Assembly (NCBI GenBank): GCA_030680745.1
Contig: JAUXUR010000043.1
Coordinates: forward strand, 1-64,000
Source: Alphaproteobacteria bacterium
GTDB taxonomy: Bacteria; Pseudomonadota; Alphaproteobacteria; JAUXUR01
Length of the DNA: 64,000 bases
Direction of reading: 5' to 3'
A program made the position numbers and the translations under genes. Positions 44,342-54,310 of the stretch are shown here, in pieces (position 1 is the stretch's first letter; each line of letters opens with the position of its first letter). The notes under the pieces were generated by a model. That model made no database searches. It saw nothing but the letters and a program-made list of their open reading frames with translations, and had not been told where the DNA came from.

Positions 44342-46378
44342 TTACTGATTCCAGCGTATTTCAATGTTAACTGAATCATAATTACCATTTTTATCTTGTA
44401 ATGTTAAAGTGTAAAAACCTTCATCCTTAGGTAAAAATGTTAATTTTTTTTGAAACACATCAATATATTCTAATGAATTATTAACGTATAGACGATACGG
44501 CTTTTGACCTCCTTTAAAACGAATAGGTACCATGTCTCCTTTCGTAATCATCAATAAAGAATCTTTCTGTGGAAAGCTCATTTCAAATTTTGAAGCAATT
44601 ACTTCTTTTTTAGACACGAGTACATGTTGTTTTAAAAAAGGTTTCAATTTAAAAGAATTGGGTATTTCATTAACAGGCATGTTTGATGAATGATTGTTAG
44701 ATTTGGGCAATATATCAAAGACTTGCCTTAATATGGGCACAGCCAATTCAAAACCTGTTTTTTCATTCAATGACCCTTCTTTAGGCATTCCTACCCAAAC
44801 ACCAATTGTATATTGATCATTAAATGCGAGGGCGAGGGCATCACGATATCCATAAGATGTCCCTGTTTTGAGGGCAATTTTTTGATTATTTAGAAAAGAA
44901 AAAGGATTTTTTTCTAAAATTTCTTTGACCTTGATGGCTGAGCTTGGATAAAGCAAAAATTTAGGCGCTGCGGCTGTTTGGTTTTGCACATAATGAATAT
45001 CAAAAGCCTGACCTTCTGTTGCAAAAGTACTGAAAATTTTAACAAGATCAACAAGCTTTAATCCAACACCACCCAACGCCATAGAAAGATTGGGCTTAAC
45101 ATCTTTGCTTTGAAATTCTGGATTAATACCAATGGACTTTAAAGCAGCATAAAAACGAATGGGCCCCAATAAATTGAGAAGCTCCACAGAGGGTATATTA
45201 AGTGATAATTGCAATGTTTCACTTGCTGACATAATGCCGTGATAGGCTCGATCAAAATTATGAGGTGCGTAAGCACCAAAATGTTTGCGTTCATCATGGA
45301 ATAATGTTTCAGGTTCAATGAGCCCCTCATCAAAGGCGAGGCCAAAAATAAGTGGTTTCAACGTTGATCCAGGAGACCGTATCGCTTGGCAGAAATCATT
45401 TTGGCCTAATCGATCCTTATTAAAAAAATCTGTCGATCCAACATAAGCCACAATTTCATTTTTTTGATGATTATGGATAATGGCACATGCATTTGCATTT
45501 TTAGGAATGTTTTGAGACGTTTCTTTCAAAAGATGAATTAACTTTTCTTGAATTTGTTTATTTAAAGTTGTTTTAATTATTTTTGTTTCATCATGCAAAC
45601 TATACGCTAAATGTGGTATTAAATTAGGGAAAATATGTCGTTTGGACGGTATTTTATCTTGAATGGCTGCTAAATATGTTTTTTCATCCAAAAAATTTTT
45701 CTGATGAAAAATATCAAGCGTTTGATTTCTTTTTTGTAAAGCTTGATTAGGATATCGATCGGGCCTTAAACGTGTAGGGGATTGTGGAATGGATATAAGC
45801 AATGCTATTTCGGACGTCAACAAACGATCTGGTTCTTTTTTAAAATAAGCAAGACTCGCTGTACGGACACCTTCTAAATTGCCGCCAAAAGGTACTAGAT
45901 TCACATAAAATTTTAGAATTTCTTTTTTTGAGTAATGATATTCAAGTTGAAAGGACCTAAAAACTTCAATAAGTTTTGATAGATATGTCCTTGGACGAGG
46001 TTCAAGTAATCGTGCCGTTTGCATCGTTAAAGTTGATGCACCTGAAAAGATTTTACCTTTTGTGATATTTTGAAAAATTGCACGTCCTATAGCTTTAAAA
46101 TCAACACCAAAATGCGTATAAAAATTTTTATCTTCTTTTTCGATGAGGTATTTTAAATAGTTTGGATCAATTTTATTAATATCAATAGGAATACGCCATT
46201 GATCGTCATTCGTTTTAAGGCAATGAATTAATTTTCCATTTATATCTTCAAACAACAGAGAATGATCTTCAAACCGTTTTAGATTAAGCGGAAAATAGGT
46301 ATCAAGAATACGAAAAATAGTAAAACTAGTGATGCTTAGGAAAATAAGAATAAGGAAGATTTTTTTTAAAAATTTCAT
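44342..46378 (-). CDS. pbpC: Penicillin-binding protein 1C
   Basis: Bifunctional peptidoglycan synthase anchored in the inner membrane (membrane segment about residues 7-24). It is 678 residues. The glycosyltransferase 51 domain (about 50-220) has EDKNFYTHFGVD, GASTLTMQTARLL and KKEILKFYVNLVPFG. The transpeptidase domain (about 290-560) has the STLK active site (SPGSTLKP), the SLN motif and KTGTS. The C-terminal extension is the PBP1C-type domain. It is preceded by an outer-membrane protein on the same strand. PBP1C role in growth is often minor. Confidence 0.95.
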   Translation of the reverse strand: MKFLKKIFLILIFLSITSFTIFRILDTYFPLNLKRFEDHSLLFEDINGKLIHCLKTNDDQWRIPIDINKIDPNYLKYLIEKEDKNFYTHFGVDFKAIGRAIFQNITKGKIFSGASTLTMQTARLLEPRPRTYLSKLIEVFRSFQLEYHYSKKEILKFYVNLVPFGGNLEGVRTASLAYFKKEPDRLLTSEIALLISIPQSPTRLRPDRYPNQALQKRNQTLDIFHQKNFLDEKTYLAAIQDKIPSKRHIFPNLIPHLAYSLHDETKIIKTTLNKQIQEKLIHLLKETSQNIPKNANACAIIHNHQKNEIVAYVGSTDFFNKDRLGQNDFCQAIRSPGSTLKPLIFGLAFDEGLIEPETLFHDERKHFGAYAPHNFDRAYHGIMSASETLQLSLNIPSVELLNLLGPIRFYAALKSIGINPEFQSKDVKPNLSMALGGVGLKLVDLVKIFSTFATEGQAFDIHYVQNQTAAAPKFLLYPSSAIKVKEILEKNPFSFLNNQKIALKTGTSYGYRDALALAFNDQYTIGVWVGMPKEGSLNEKTGFELAVPILRQVFDILPKSNNHSSNMPVNEIPNSFKLKPFLKQHVLVSKKEVIASKFEMSFPQKDSLLMITKGDMVPIRFKGGQKPYRLYVNNSLEYIDVFQKKLTFLPKDEGFYTLTLQDKNGNYDSVNIEIRWNQ

Positions 46379-46440
46379 TATGTATCTTTTAAAGTAGGGT
46401 TAAAACATTTCCACCTTAAAAGATTATCGACATAAAGGAA

Positions 46441-46466
46441 AGAAAAAGAGGCCTAAAAAGGCCTCT
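46441..46466 (-). terminator. Intrinsic terminator of the outer-membrane protein gene
   Basis: On the minus strand, GAGGCCT, loop TTTT, AGGCCTC and then a T-run. A textbook terminator, 10 bases after the stop codon of 46476-47222. Confidence 0.88.
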
Positions 46467-46475
46467 AGAACAAAA

Positions 46476-47222
46476 CTAAAGTTTTACTTTAATCCCTAAA
46501 GAAAGTGGTAACCCACCAATTTTCCCACGATTTCTTGAAAAGTCTTGTTTAAAATCAACTTTACCTGAAGATGTAGTTTTGTTTTTAATTTTCTGTCTGA
46601 GGCGTCCAGAGAATGTTTCAACCTTAGTAATAAAAGATACATTTTCGGATACAGGTACTTCAAATCCAGCGTCAACGCTCAAGCTTAAAGAATTTTTGTA
46701 CTTAGCCCATAATCCACCAACAGCAACACCAATAAATGGTCTGAAATAATTATGCGCTTGGAAATAATATCGTGTTCCTAAATACGTACCAAACACATTT
46801 ACGTCTTGTGATGCAAATTTAGGTTGAATCCATGCACCATTTAAAAGGTTAATACGATCATAAGTTTGTTTTTTTCCACCAATTTTAAAATAGGTAAATT
46901 TGGCTAAAATTTCCCAATTTTCCATAACACCATAAGCAGCTTCTAAAGATGGTCTAAATGATGCGTTCTTAGATCTAAGTTTATTTGTTTGAAAGAATGA
47001 TTCCTTAGTGGTGTGGAATACACCTGGAGCAGTTTGAGTCGAATGAGTATAATTACCTTTTGTATAAATATCGTATTGCGATTTTGTTTTCGTCAATGCC
47101 ATACCCGCAAATCCTGAAAAAGAAAATTGCCCTTTTTGAACTGACGCTGGCATTGTGTCGGCCGTTAATAAACTAGTTGAAAGCAAGAAACTGCCCAAAG
47201 TAATTAGAATTGTTTTTTTCAT
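46476..47222 (-). CDS. Outer-membrane beta-barrel protein
   Basis: A 248-residue protein with a signal peptide (about residues 1-21) and alternating aromatic/polar strands typical of an 8- or 10-stranded barrel (for example GQFSFSGFAGMALTK at the N-terminus). It ends in a C-terminal strand GGLPLSLGIKVKL. It resembles surface antigens and OmpA-like barrel domains of Rickettsiales-type bacteria. It has its own terminator. No specific function can be named. Confidence 0.85.
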   Translation of the reverse strand: MKKTILITLGSFLLSTSLLTADTMPASVQKGQFSFSGFAGMALTKTKSQYDIYTKGNYTHSTQTAPGVFHTTKESFFQTNKLRSKNASFRPSLEAAYGVMENWEILAKFTYFKIGGKKQTYDRINLLNGAWIQPKFASQDVNVFGTYLGTRYYFQAHNYFRPFIGVAVGGLWAKYKNSLSLSVDAGFEVPVSENVSFITKVETFSGRLRQKIKNKTTSSGKVDFKQDFSRNRGKIGGLPLSLGIKVKL

Positions 47223-47370
47223 TTCAAAACCCTAAGATTGATTAAATATCACATATATCATTAATTTTAGGACAGGTCTACCTAACAAAACAGCATTATT
47301 TTTTATTCAACAAAGCTAATGTATATGAACAACAAAGACAGTTTTATTATTAAAAAACAATAAATAATTC

Positions 47371-47402
47371 AAAAGGTGCATAATAAAATGCACCTTTTTT
47401 TG
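47371..47402. terminator. Bidirectional hairpin downstream of rho
   Basis: Arms AAAGGTGCAT (47372-47381) and ATGCACCTTT (47388-47397). On the plus strand it is followed by a T-run. On the minus strand (rho side) it is followed by TTTTGAATTATT, a weaker tract. It begins 3 bases past the rho stop codon. Confidence 0.65.
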
Positions 47403-47404
47403 TA

Positions 47405-48661
47405 CTAGCTATTCATCGCTTCAAAGAAATCCTGATTACATTTGGAATCTTTCAATTTATCAATCAAGAATTCCATTGAATCTGTCGGCCCCATAGGCAT
47501 CAGAATACGACGTAAAACCCACATTTTGGTAAGGGTTGCTTTATCGACCAACAATTCCTCTTTACGTGTTCCAGAACGCGTAATATCAATAGCAGGGAAT
47601 GTGCGTTTATCAGCGAGTTTACGATCAAGAATAATTTCCGAATTACCCGTTCCTTTGAATTCTTCAAAGATAACTTCGTCCATTCGTGACCCTGTTTCAA
47701 CCAAAGCTGTCGCAATAATTGTCATTGAACCGCCTTGCTCGATATTACGTGCGGCACCAAAAAAGCGTTTAGGACGTTGAAGCGCATTGGCATCAACACC
47801 ACCGGTCAAAACTTTACCAGATGAGGGCACGACAGTATTATAAGCACGAGCGAGACGTGTGATTGAATCTAAAAGAATGACCACATCACGTTTATGTTCA
47901 ACGAGTCTTTTAGCTTTTTCGATGACCATTTCTGCCACTTGGACGTGACGTGAAGCAGGCTCGTCAAAAGTTGAGCTAATGACTTCGCCTTTAACAGAGC
48001 GTGCCATATCAGTTACTTCTTCAGGACGCTCATCAATTAAAAGAACGATTAAAAAAATCTCTGGATGATTTTCAGTGATGGCGTGGGCAATATTTTTTAG
48101 CATCACTGTTTTACCAGTGCGGGGAGGTGCCACAATAAGTGCGCGTTGACCTTTACCAAGCGGCGCGATTAAATCAACAACGCGTGTTGTTAAATCACGA
48201 TTAACAGAGCTTTCAAATTCGAGTGTAATTTTATCTTCTGGATATAAAGGTGTTAAATTATCAAAATTAATACGGTGTTTAACTTTTTCAGGATCTTGGA
48301 AATTAATTTGATTTACTTTTAATAATGCAAAATAACGTTCGCCTTCTTTAGGTGAGCGAATTTCACCTTCAACTGTATCGCCAGTACGTAAACTGAAGCG
48401 ACGAATTTGTGCGGGCGATACATATATATCGTCAGGGCCGGGGAGGTAGTTAGAATCAGGGGAACGTAAAAAACCAAAACCGTCTTGAAGCACTTCAACG
48501 ACGCCACTTCCAAAAATTTCAGTACCGTTTTCAGCCATTTGTTTCAAAATAGCAAACATCATATCTTGTTTACGTAAGGCGCTTGGATTTTCTATTTTGA
48601 GCTCTTCAGCGAGCGACAATAAAATTTCAGGTGATTTTTTTTTCAAATCTTGTAAATGCAT
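47405..48661 (-). CDS. rho: Transcription termination factor Rho
   Basis: Hexameric RNA helicase that ends transcripts. It is 418 residues. The N-terminal RNA-binding domain contains [17 protein letters not shown] and [15 protein letters not shown]. The ATPase part has the Walker A motif [20 protein letters not shown], the Q-loop and the R-loop. Rho next to the mnmE-mnmG-rsmG-parAB group is a typical alphaproteobacterial arrangement. Confidence 0.97.
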   Translation of the reverse strand: MHLQDLKKKSPEILLSLAEELKIENPSALRKQDMMFAILKQMAENGTEIFGSGVVEVLQDGFGFLRSPDSNYLPGPDDIYVSPAQIRRFSLRTGDTVEGEIRSPKEGERYFALLKVNQINFQDPEKVKHRINFDNLTPLYPEDKITLEFESSVNRDLTTRVVDLIAPLGKGQRALIVAPPRTGKTVMLKNIAHAITENHPEIFLIVLLIDERPEEVTDMARSVKGEVISSTFDEPASRHVQVAEMVIEKAKRLVEHKRDVVILLDSITRLARAYNTVVPSSGKVLTGGVDANALQRPKRFFGAARNIEQGGSMTIIATALVETGSRMDEVIFEEFKGTGNSEIILDRKLADKRTFPAIDITRSGTRKEELLVDKATLTKMWVLRRILMPMGPTDSMEFLIDKLKDSKCNQDFFEAMNS

Positions 48662-48876
48662 TTCTCTTTTTTTCTAACCCTTCTTAGTTAAAACAGGTGA
48701 TTGATTGTATGATGATTGAATTTTGACGCGTGATATATTGATGATTGATTGTCCAGATTGATATTTAGTCGGATGATTTTAGCCAGATACTATTTAAGTT
48801 GGAATTTCTTGACTCACTAAAGAACAACATAAGGTTGTATAGTTTATTTTGCAAGTCTTTTTTAAATAAATTTTTA

Positions 48877-49344
48877 TTACTTTGTATTCAGTTCATGATT
48901 TATAAGCCAATTTTTTGTTTCAGCACCTTTTTTAAAACTGTAATGTACCATTTTAGAATTCGTACTTACCACACGATGACAGGGGATGATGATGGGAATT
49001 GGGTTTGTTCTGCATCCCATTCCAATAATGCGCGGATGAATGCCTAGTTTTTGCCCTAATTCTTTATAAGTGAGTGTTATACCATAGGGAATATTGCAAA
49101 TACCTTCCCATATTTTTTGCTGTGTTACACTGCCTTTAGGATTTATTTTAAGATGGAATTTTTTTAAAGCTCCTTTAAAATAAAGATCAATTTCTTTTGA
49201 AAAATCAGTATGATTGCCCGGTATTTCTATTTCAAAAATGGCATTTTTTATGTTGTGGATTATTCCTTTCAGATGATATATATCAATATAATCTATAGGT
49301 GTTTTTAAAGTTTTTATTTCTAAATCTTGAATTATTGTATTAAT
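48877..49344 (-). CDS. ogt: Methylated-DNA-protein cysteine methyltransferase, apparent AUU start
   Basis: A gene hidden by its lack of an ordinary start codon. The minus strand codes for an intact 155-residue Ogt-type protein. Its active-site motif is NPIPIIIPCHRVV (the cysteine accepts the alkyl group from O6-alkylguanine), preceded by PRIIGMGCRT and followed by KGAETKNWLINHE. The N-terminal part, TPIDYIDIYHLKG onwards, also fits. There is no ATG, GTG or TTG between the upstream stop codon at 49363-49365 and the active-site region. A perfect AAGGAG (49354-49359) stands 9 bases before an ATT at 49342-49344, the likely start. Alternatively the start codon was lost and this is a young pseudogene. 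Confidence 0.85.
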   Translation of the reverse strand: MNTIIQDLEIKTLKTPIDYIDIYHLKGIIHNIKNAIFEIEIPGNHTDFSKEIDLYFKGALKKFHLKINPKGSVTQQKIWEGICNIPYGITLTYKELGQKLGIHPRIIGMGCRTNPIPIIIPCHRVVSTNSKMVHYSFKKGAETKNWLINHELNTK

Positions 49345-49380
49345 TTTATTATACTCCTTAATCTAATATAGGTTTTTTTA

Positions 49381-49710
49381 ATGATGCAGCCAAACTATAC
49401 ACACCATTTATTTTTTTGTACAAATACGCGCGATCCAGAGAATTCAAAAGGATCATGTGGGCAAAAATGTTCTATGCAGCTTAGAAATTACATGAAAACA
49501 AAAATTAAAGAAATGAATATTTCTGGTATTCGTGTGAATGCTGCTGGTTGTCTTGATGAATGTGATAAAGGTCCTGTTTTGGTTGTTTATCCTGAAGGTG
49601 TTTGGTATACAATTAACAATACAAATGATGTTGACGAACTCATTGAAAAACACATAAAAAATGGTCAAAAAGTTGACCGCTTACTTATTGATAAAAATAT
49701 AGATTTATAA
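49381..49710 (+). CDS. Thioredoxin-like [2Fe-2S] ferredoxin domain protein
   Basis: A 109-residue soluble protein of the thioredoxin-like [2Fe-2S] ferredoxin type. It has the expected four cysteines, the first in HLFFCTNTRD and the second in SKGSCGQKCS (two here). The others are in VNAAGCLDECDKGPVLVVYPEG. It is divergent from ogt, 36 bases away, and overlaps mnmE by one base (TAATG). Its partner is unknown; it may serve tRNA or iron-sulfur chemistry, but co-transcription with mnmE is the only hint. Confidence 0.87.
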   Translation: MMQPNYTHHLFFCTNTRDPENSKGSCGQKCSMQLRNYMKTKIKEMNISGIRVNAAGCLDECDKGPVLVVYPEGVWYTINNTNDVDELIEKHIKNGQKVDRLLIDKNIDL

Positions 49711-51011
49711 TGACAGATACTATTTTTGCTCTTTCAACGCCACCTGGTCGATCAGCAATTGCTGTTTTTAGGCTTTCTGGTCCGCAATGCCTCTCTATTA
49801 TTCAAAAGATGAGTCCAGATTTTAAAATCTTGCATCGTCACGCTCAATTTTTAAAACTTTATGATCAAGAGGATATCCTCGATCAAGCTTTAGTTCTTTA
49901 TTTTAAAGCACCTTTCAGTTTTACGGGAGAAGAATCTTTGGAACTTCAGCTCCATGGATCGCCTGCCATTATTAAAAAAATGAGTGCTTATTTATCCTCT
50001 TTTCCTAAAACCCGTATTGCAGAACCTGGTGAATTTACAAGACGTGCTTTTTATAATGACAAATTAGATCTCGCTGAAATAGATGGTTTGTCATTCTTAT
50101 TGCAAGCTGAAACAGAACATCAGCGTAAACTTGCATTGCGACAAATGTCTGGAGAGCAGGGACATTTATTTACGTCGTGGCGTGAAAAGCTTATCGAAAT
50201 TCTCGCTTTAATTGAAGCTGATATAGATTTTGTTGATGGTGAAATTCCAGATTCAAATATAAAAATGTTTGAGAAAAATCTTGATATATTACGTCAAGAA
50301 ATAACAGGATTTTTATCTACCTATAAAATCGGTGAAAAAATTAGGGATGGTATTACCATTGCAATTATTGGTGAACCCAATGTTGGTAAGTCAACGCTTA
50401 TTAATAAATTAGCAAAACGTGATATGGCAATTGTTTCCTCTATTCCTGGTACAACACGCGATGCAATTGAAGTCCATCTTGATATTGATGGTTTTCCTGT
50501 CACTTTGGTGGATACGGCGGGTCTTTGTGAAACAACTGATTTAATTGAACAAGAAGGTATTAAAAAATCACTTTTTTGGAAAGAAAATGCTGATTTCATT
50601 ATTCATCTTCAATCATTTCCTAAATATGAACTGCCTGATAAACCTTTGGATTCAACTTTATATGTTTTAAATAAAGCTGATTTGTGTGAAAGACATCAAG
50701 ATATCCCGGCATGGGTAATCCCCATATCTTTGAAACAAAATCATGGCATTGATCATTTTTTAGCAGCTTTAAAAAATCATATTGCAACTCATTTTTCATT
50801 ATCTTCAAGCCTTATATTGTCACATCAACGACAATTTGATTTGCTTCAAAAATCATTGCAATCAATGCAACAATTTGATCAACTAAAATCAATCGAATTA
50901 AAAGCTGAAAGTTTACGTCATGCGTTAATTGATTTAGGGCGTTTAACAGGTAAAGTTGATATTGAAGAAATTTTAGGGAAGATTTTTTCTTCCTTCTGTA
51001 TAGGAAAATAA
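49710..51011 (+). CDS. mnmE: tRNA modification GTPase MnmE
   Basis: With MnmG it makes the 5-carboxymethylaminomethyl (or related) group on uridine 34 of tRNAs. It is 433 residues. The N-terminal folate-binding domain begins MTDTIFALSTPPGRSAIAVF; the G domain has GEPNVGKST, a TTRD segment and VDTAGLCETTD. The protein ends CIGK, the conserved C-terminus with the catalytic cysteine. A parS site starts one base after the stop codon. Confidence 0.96.
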   Translation: MTDTIFALSTPPGRSAIAVFRLSGPQCLSIIQKMSPDFKILHRHAQFLKLYDQEDILDQALVLYFKAPFSFTGEESLELQLHGSPAIIKKMSAYLSSFPKTRIAEPGEFTRRAFYNDKLDLAEIDGLSFLLQAETEHQRKLALRQMSGEQGHLFTSWREKLIEILALIEADIDFVDGEIPDSNIKMFEKNLDILRQEITGFLSTYKIGEKIRDGITIAIIGEPNVGKSTLINKLAKRDMAIVSSIPGTTRDAIEVHLDIDGFPVTLVDTAGLCETTDLIEQEGIKKSLFWKENADFIIHLQSFPKYELPDKPLDSTLYVLNKADLCERHQDIPAWVIPISLKQNHGIDHFLAALKNHIATHFSLSSSLILSHQRQFDLLQKSLQSMQQFDQLKSIELKAESLRHALIDLGRLTGKVDIEEILGKIFSSFCIGK

Positions 51012-51027
51012 TGTTTCACGTGAAACA
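51012..51027. other. parS centromere-like site 1
   Basis: TGTTTCACGTGAAACA, the perfect 16-base palindromic parS consensus bound by ParB. It lies in the 36-base mnmE-mnmG gap, about 3.3 kb from parB. Confidence 0.92.
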
Positions 51028-51047
51028 AAAGAGTTAATAGGATTAAT

Positions 51048-52913
51048 ATGCTTATCCAAAAAATTACACAAAATTACGATGTCGTGGTTGTTGGTGGTGG
51101 TCATGCAGGGACTGAGGCAGCATCAGCATCAGCACGATTAGGCGCTAAAACTCTACTTGTTTCACATTCATATGAAACAATCGGTGCTATGTCTTGTAAT
51201 CCTGCCATTGGCGGATTGGGGAAGGGCCATTTAGTCCGTGAAATAGATGCACTCGGCGGTTTAATGGGTCTTGCAGCAGACAAAGGGGGCATTCAGTTTC
51301 GTGTACTTAATCAATCAAAAGGACCTGCTGTTCGTGGTATACGCGCACAAGCTGATCGAAAATTATATGCATTGGCTGTAAAAGATTTATTAGCACAATA
51401 TGATCATCTTGACATTATTGAAGATGAGGTTATTGGATTTGATAGTAACGCAGAAAACAGATTAACAAGTGTTACCTTAAATTTAAATGGTCTTGTGAAA
51501 TGTGGCGCATCAATTATTACAACAGGCACATTTTTGCGCGGGATCATTCATCGCGGTAAAAACACATATCCTGCTGGTCGTATTAATGAAAATCCTGCCA
51601 ATTTTTTATCAGCTTCATTTGAAAAGTTCAATTTTAATTTAGGTCGTCTTAAGACGGGGACGCCGCCACGCCTTTTAAAATCATCTATTAATTGGTCAAT
51701 TCTTGAAGAACAAAAAGGGGATAATCCACCACCACCTTTTTCTTATTTGACCAAAGAAATTACAACACCACAAATCGCATGTGCGCTTACGTATACAAAC
51801 AAGAATGCGCATGACATTATCGCCAATAATTTACAAGAATCTTCTATGTATTCTGGCCAGATTCAATCGATAGGACCACGTTATTGTCCATCAATCGAAG
51901 ATAAAATTGTTAAGTTTCCAGACAAAGAAGTACATCATATTTTTCTGGAACCTGAAGGACTTGATTCAGATCTTGTATACCCAAATGGTATTTCAACGTC
52001 TATGTCAGAACCTATTCAAGATACTTTTATTAAATCCCTTGTTGGTCTTGAAAATGCTATTATTCAACAATATGGTTATGCCATTGAATATGATTATATC
52101 GATCCGCGTGAACTTAAACACAATCTTGAAACTAAAAAAGTTAAAGGCCTGTTTCTTGCCGGTCAAATAAATGGAACGACAGGGTACGAAGAAGCAGGTG
52201 CTCAAGGATTGATTGCGGGATTAAATGCAGCTTTTTTATGTAATAATGCTGAACCTTTTACATTGTCACGAACAGAATCATATATTGGTGTGATGATAGA
52301 TGATTTGGTTACTAAAGGAACACTTGAACCTTATCGCATGTTTACATCGCGTGCTGAACACCGACTTGTTTTACGATCAGACAATGCTGATCAACGTTTA
52401 ACGCCTTATGGTATAAAACATAGTTTCATATCTTCTGAACGCGTCAATCATTTTAATATCAAAATGAATGAACTTAATAAAATGCGTACTTATTTAGATT
52501 CTATTAAAACATCTTCAACTGAATTGTTAAAAATGGGTTTTGTTATTGCGCAAGATGGCAAGGTTAGATCCTTGCAAGAATTATTACGCAATAATGATAT
52601 TACATTACCATTCTTATCTGATAAGTTTCCTGATTTGAAAAAACATGACAATGTATTGTTAGAACAAATTGATATTGAAGAAAAGTATCATTTTTATATT
52701 CAGCGTCAAAAAGAAGATATTGAACGTGTTACACGTGAAGAATCACTTATCATTCCTGAGAATATTGATTATACTTCTTTGGGTACCCTTTCTAAAGAAG
52801 AGCAGATGAAGCTCAAACAAATTTGTCCGCCAAATCTTGCTGCGGCTTCTCGTATTCCTGGCATTACACCTTCTGCCTTAACGTCATTATATCGCTACAT
52901 CAAAAAGAAATAA
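51048..52913 (+). CDS. mnmG: tRNA uridine-5-carboxymethylaminomethyl enzyme MnmG
   Basis: FAD-dependent partner of MnmE in wobble-uridine modification. It is 621 residues. The FAD-binding motif is [20 protein letters not shown] (about residues 12-31), followed by [23 protein letters not shown] and [10 protein letters not shown]. The NADH-associated region has YCPSIEDK and the family's [13 protein letters not shown]. An AGGA ribosome binding site precedes the ATG. Sits between two parS sites. Confidence 0.97.
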   Translation: MLIQKITQNYDVVVVGGGHAGTEAASASARLGAKTLLVSHSYETIGAMSCNPAIGGLGKGHLVREIDALGGLMGLAADKGGIQFRVLNQSKGPAVRGIRAQADRKLYALAVKDLLAQYDHLDIIEDEVIGFDSNAENRLTSVTLNLNGLVKCGASIITTGTFLRGIIHRGKNTYPAGRINENPANFLSASFEKFNFNLGRLKTGTPPRLLKSSINWSILEEQKGDNPPPPFSYLTKEITTPQIACALTYTNKNAHDIIANNLQESSMYSGQIQSIGPRYCPSIEDKIVKFPDKEVHHIFLEPEGLDSDLVYPNGISTSMSEPIQDTFIKSLVGLENAIIQQYGYAIEYDYIDPRELKHNLETKKVKGLFLAGQINGTTGYEEAGAQGLIAGLNAAFLCNNAEPFTLSRTESYIGVMIDDLVTKGTLEPYRMFTSRAEHRLVLRSDNADQRLTPYGIKHSFISSERVNHFNIKMNELNKMRTYLDSIKTSSTELLKMGFVIAQDGKVRSLQELLRNNDITLPFLSDKFPDLKKHDNVLLEQIDIEEKYHFYIQRQKEDIERVTREESLIIPENIDYTSLGTLSKEEQMKLKQICPPNLAAASRIPGITPSALTSLYRYIKKK

Positions 52914-52914
52914 T

Positions 52915-53514
52915 ATGAACAATCTGAAAAATGTTTCACGTGAAACAAAAAACAAAATAGAGCAATATGTCGAAATACTCCTTAAATGGAACCAAAAAAT
53001 TAATTTAATCGGTAAAAGTACTGAATCAATTGTTTGGGAAAGACATATTGAAGATTGTTGGCGTTTACAAGAAATCATTCAAAATAAAAATGAATCAATC
53101 GTTGATTTAGGTTCAGGAGCAGGATTACCAGGATTATTATTCAGTCTCAACAATTACAATAATGTTACATTGATTGAGTCAGATTTAAAAAAAACGGCTT
53201 TTTTACGACATATTAAGGGGCAACTTAATTTAAATACAAAAATCATTGAAGATCGTATTGAAAAACATCTGGATATTCAGTACGATTGGGTTACGGCGCG
53301 CGCTTTTGCTTCTTTAATCGATATTTTGCCACTCGCCAAAAAGCTTTTAAAAGAAGAAGGCAAAGTCTGTTTGCTAAAAGGCACGAAAATAGCAGATGAA
53401 ATAAAGGAAGCTCAACAAAAACATATTTTTGAGTTTCAACTAATCGAAAATCCTAACCCCAATTTTGGTCAAATAGTGATCATTTCAAAAATTGAAACAA
53501 AGAAAAATAATTAA
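52915..53514 (+). CDS. rsmG: 16S rRNA (guanine(527)-N7)-methyltransferase RsmG
   Basis: Methylates guanine 527 of 16S rRNA. It is 199 residues. The SAM-binding motif is IVDLGSGAGLPGLLF (about residues 61-75); also NLIGKSTESIVWERHIEDC and the VTARAFASL loop. Its N-terminus VSRET is encoded by the second parS site, a common arrangement in this gene. It starts one base after mnmG. Confidence 0.95.
   Translation: MNNLKNVSRETKNKIEQYVEILLKWNQKINLIGKSTESIVWERHIEDCWRLQEIIQNKNESIVDLGSGAGLPGLLFSLNNYNNVTLIESDLKKTAFLRHIKGQLNLNTKIIEDRIEKHLDIQYDWVTARAFASLIDILPLAKKLLKEEGKVCLLKGTKIADEIKEAQQKHIFEFQLIENPNPNFGQIVIISKIETKKNN
52932..52947. other. parS centromere-like site 2 (inside rsmG)
   Basis: A second perfect TGTTTCACGTGAAACA, within codons 6-11 of rsmG. 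Being inside a coding region that tolerates VSRET, it fits known parS positions in rsmG genes. About 1.4 kb from parB. Confidence 0.92.
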
Positions 53515-53515
53515 A

Positions 53516-54310
53516 ATGCCAAAAATGCTTAAAATACCTAAAATTATTGCTATCGCAAACCAAAAAGGTGGGGTGGGTAAAACAACAACAAGCATTAATT
53601 TAGCAACGGCTTTATCAACAATTAATAAAAAAACACTTCTCATTGATTTGGATCCACAAGGAAATGCAAGTACCGGACTTGGTATTAGCACCAACCAGCG
53701 TCATTATGGCACCTATGAATTGATGATTCAGGATATGCCCATTGAGCAATGTGTTGTTAAGACAGAGATTCCAAACCTTTATGTTATTCCTTCGAATGAA
53801 CATCTCTCGGGCGCCGAATTAGAACTTATTGATCATGACAAACGCGAATTTAAATTACGCAAGAATTTACGTGATAATTTAATTGATTATGATTTTGTAT
53901 TAATAGATTGTCCACCCGCTTTAGGACTATTAAATATTAACGCTTTTTCTGCATCCGATAGTATATTGGTGCCTTTACAATGTGAATTTTACGCACTTGA
54001 AGGATTAAGTCATCTGATGCGCACTATTCAGCGTATTCGTACTAATTTCAACCCTGATCTTGATTTACAGGGGATTGTGCTAACGATGTACGATAAACGC
54101 AATAATTTATCAGATTTAGTGGCACATGACGTGCGTTCATTTTTTGGTGATAAAGTTTACCAAACAGTGATTCCTCGTAATGTTAAAATTTCAGAAGCCC
54201 CTTCACACGGCAAACCAGCCATTATTTATGATTATAAATGCGCTGGATCGCAGGCTTATATTCATCTTGCTAAAGAACTGATTAAACGTGAAAAGATAAT
54301 GGTGCATTAA
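53516..54310 (+). CDS. parA: Chromosome partitioning ATPase ParA
   Basis: ATPase that moves ParB-parS complexes during chromosome segregation. It is 264 residues from the ATG at 53516; a TTG at 53492 would overlap rsmG. The deviant Walker A motif KGGVGKTTT is near residue 14, with LIDLDPQGNAST and LIDCPPALG. Overlaps parB by one base. Confidence 0.96.
   Translation: MPKMLKIPKIIAIANQKGGVGKTTTSINLATALSTINKKTLLIDLDPQGNASTGLGISTNQRHYGTYELMIQDMPIEQCVVKTEIPNLYVIPSNEHLSGAELELIDHDKREFKLRKNLRDNLIDYDFVLIDCPPALGLLNINAFSASDSILVPLQCEFYALEGLSHLMRTIQRIRTNFNPDLDLQGIVLTMYDKRNNLSDLVAHDVRSFFGDKVYQTVIPRNVKISEAPSHGKPAIIYDYKCAGSQAYIHLAKELIKREKIMVH

Noticed and set aside
48799-49047. Plus-strand ORF of 82 codons after rho
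   Set aside because: It is the antisense shadow of the ogt-like gene found on the minus strand, whose PCHRV motif is unmistakable.
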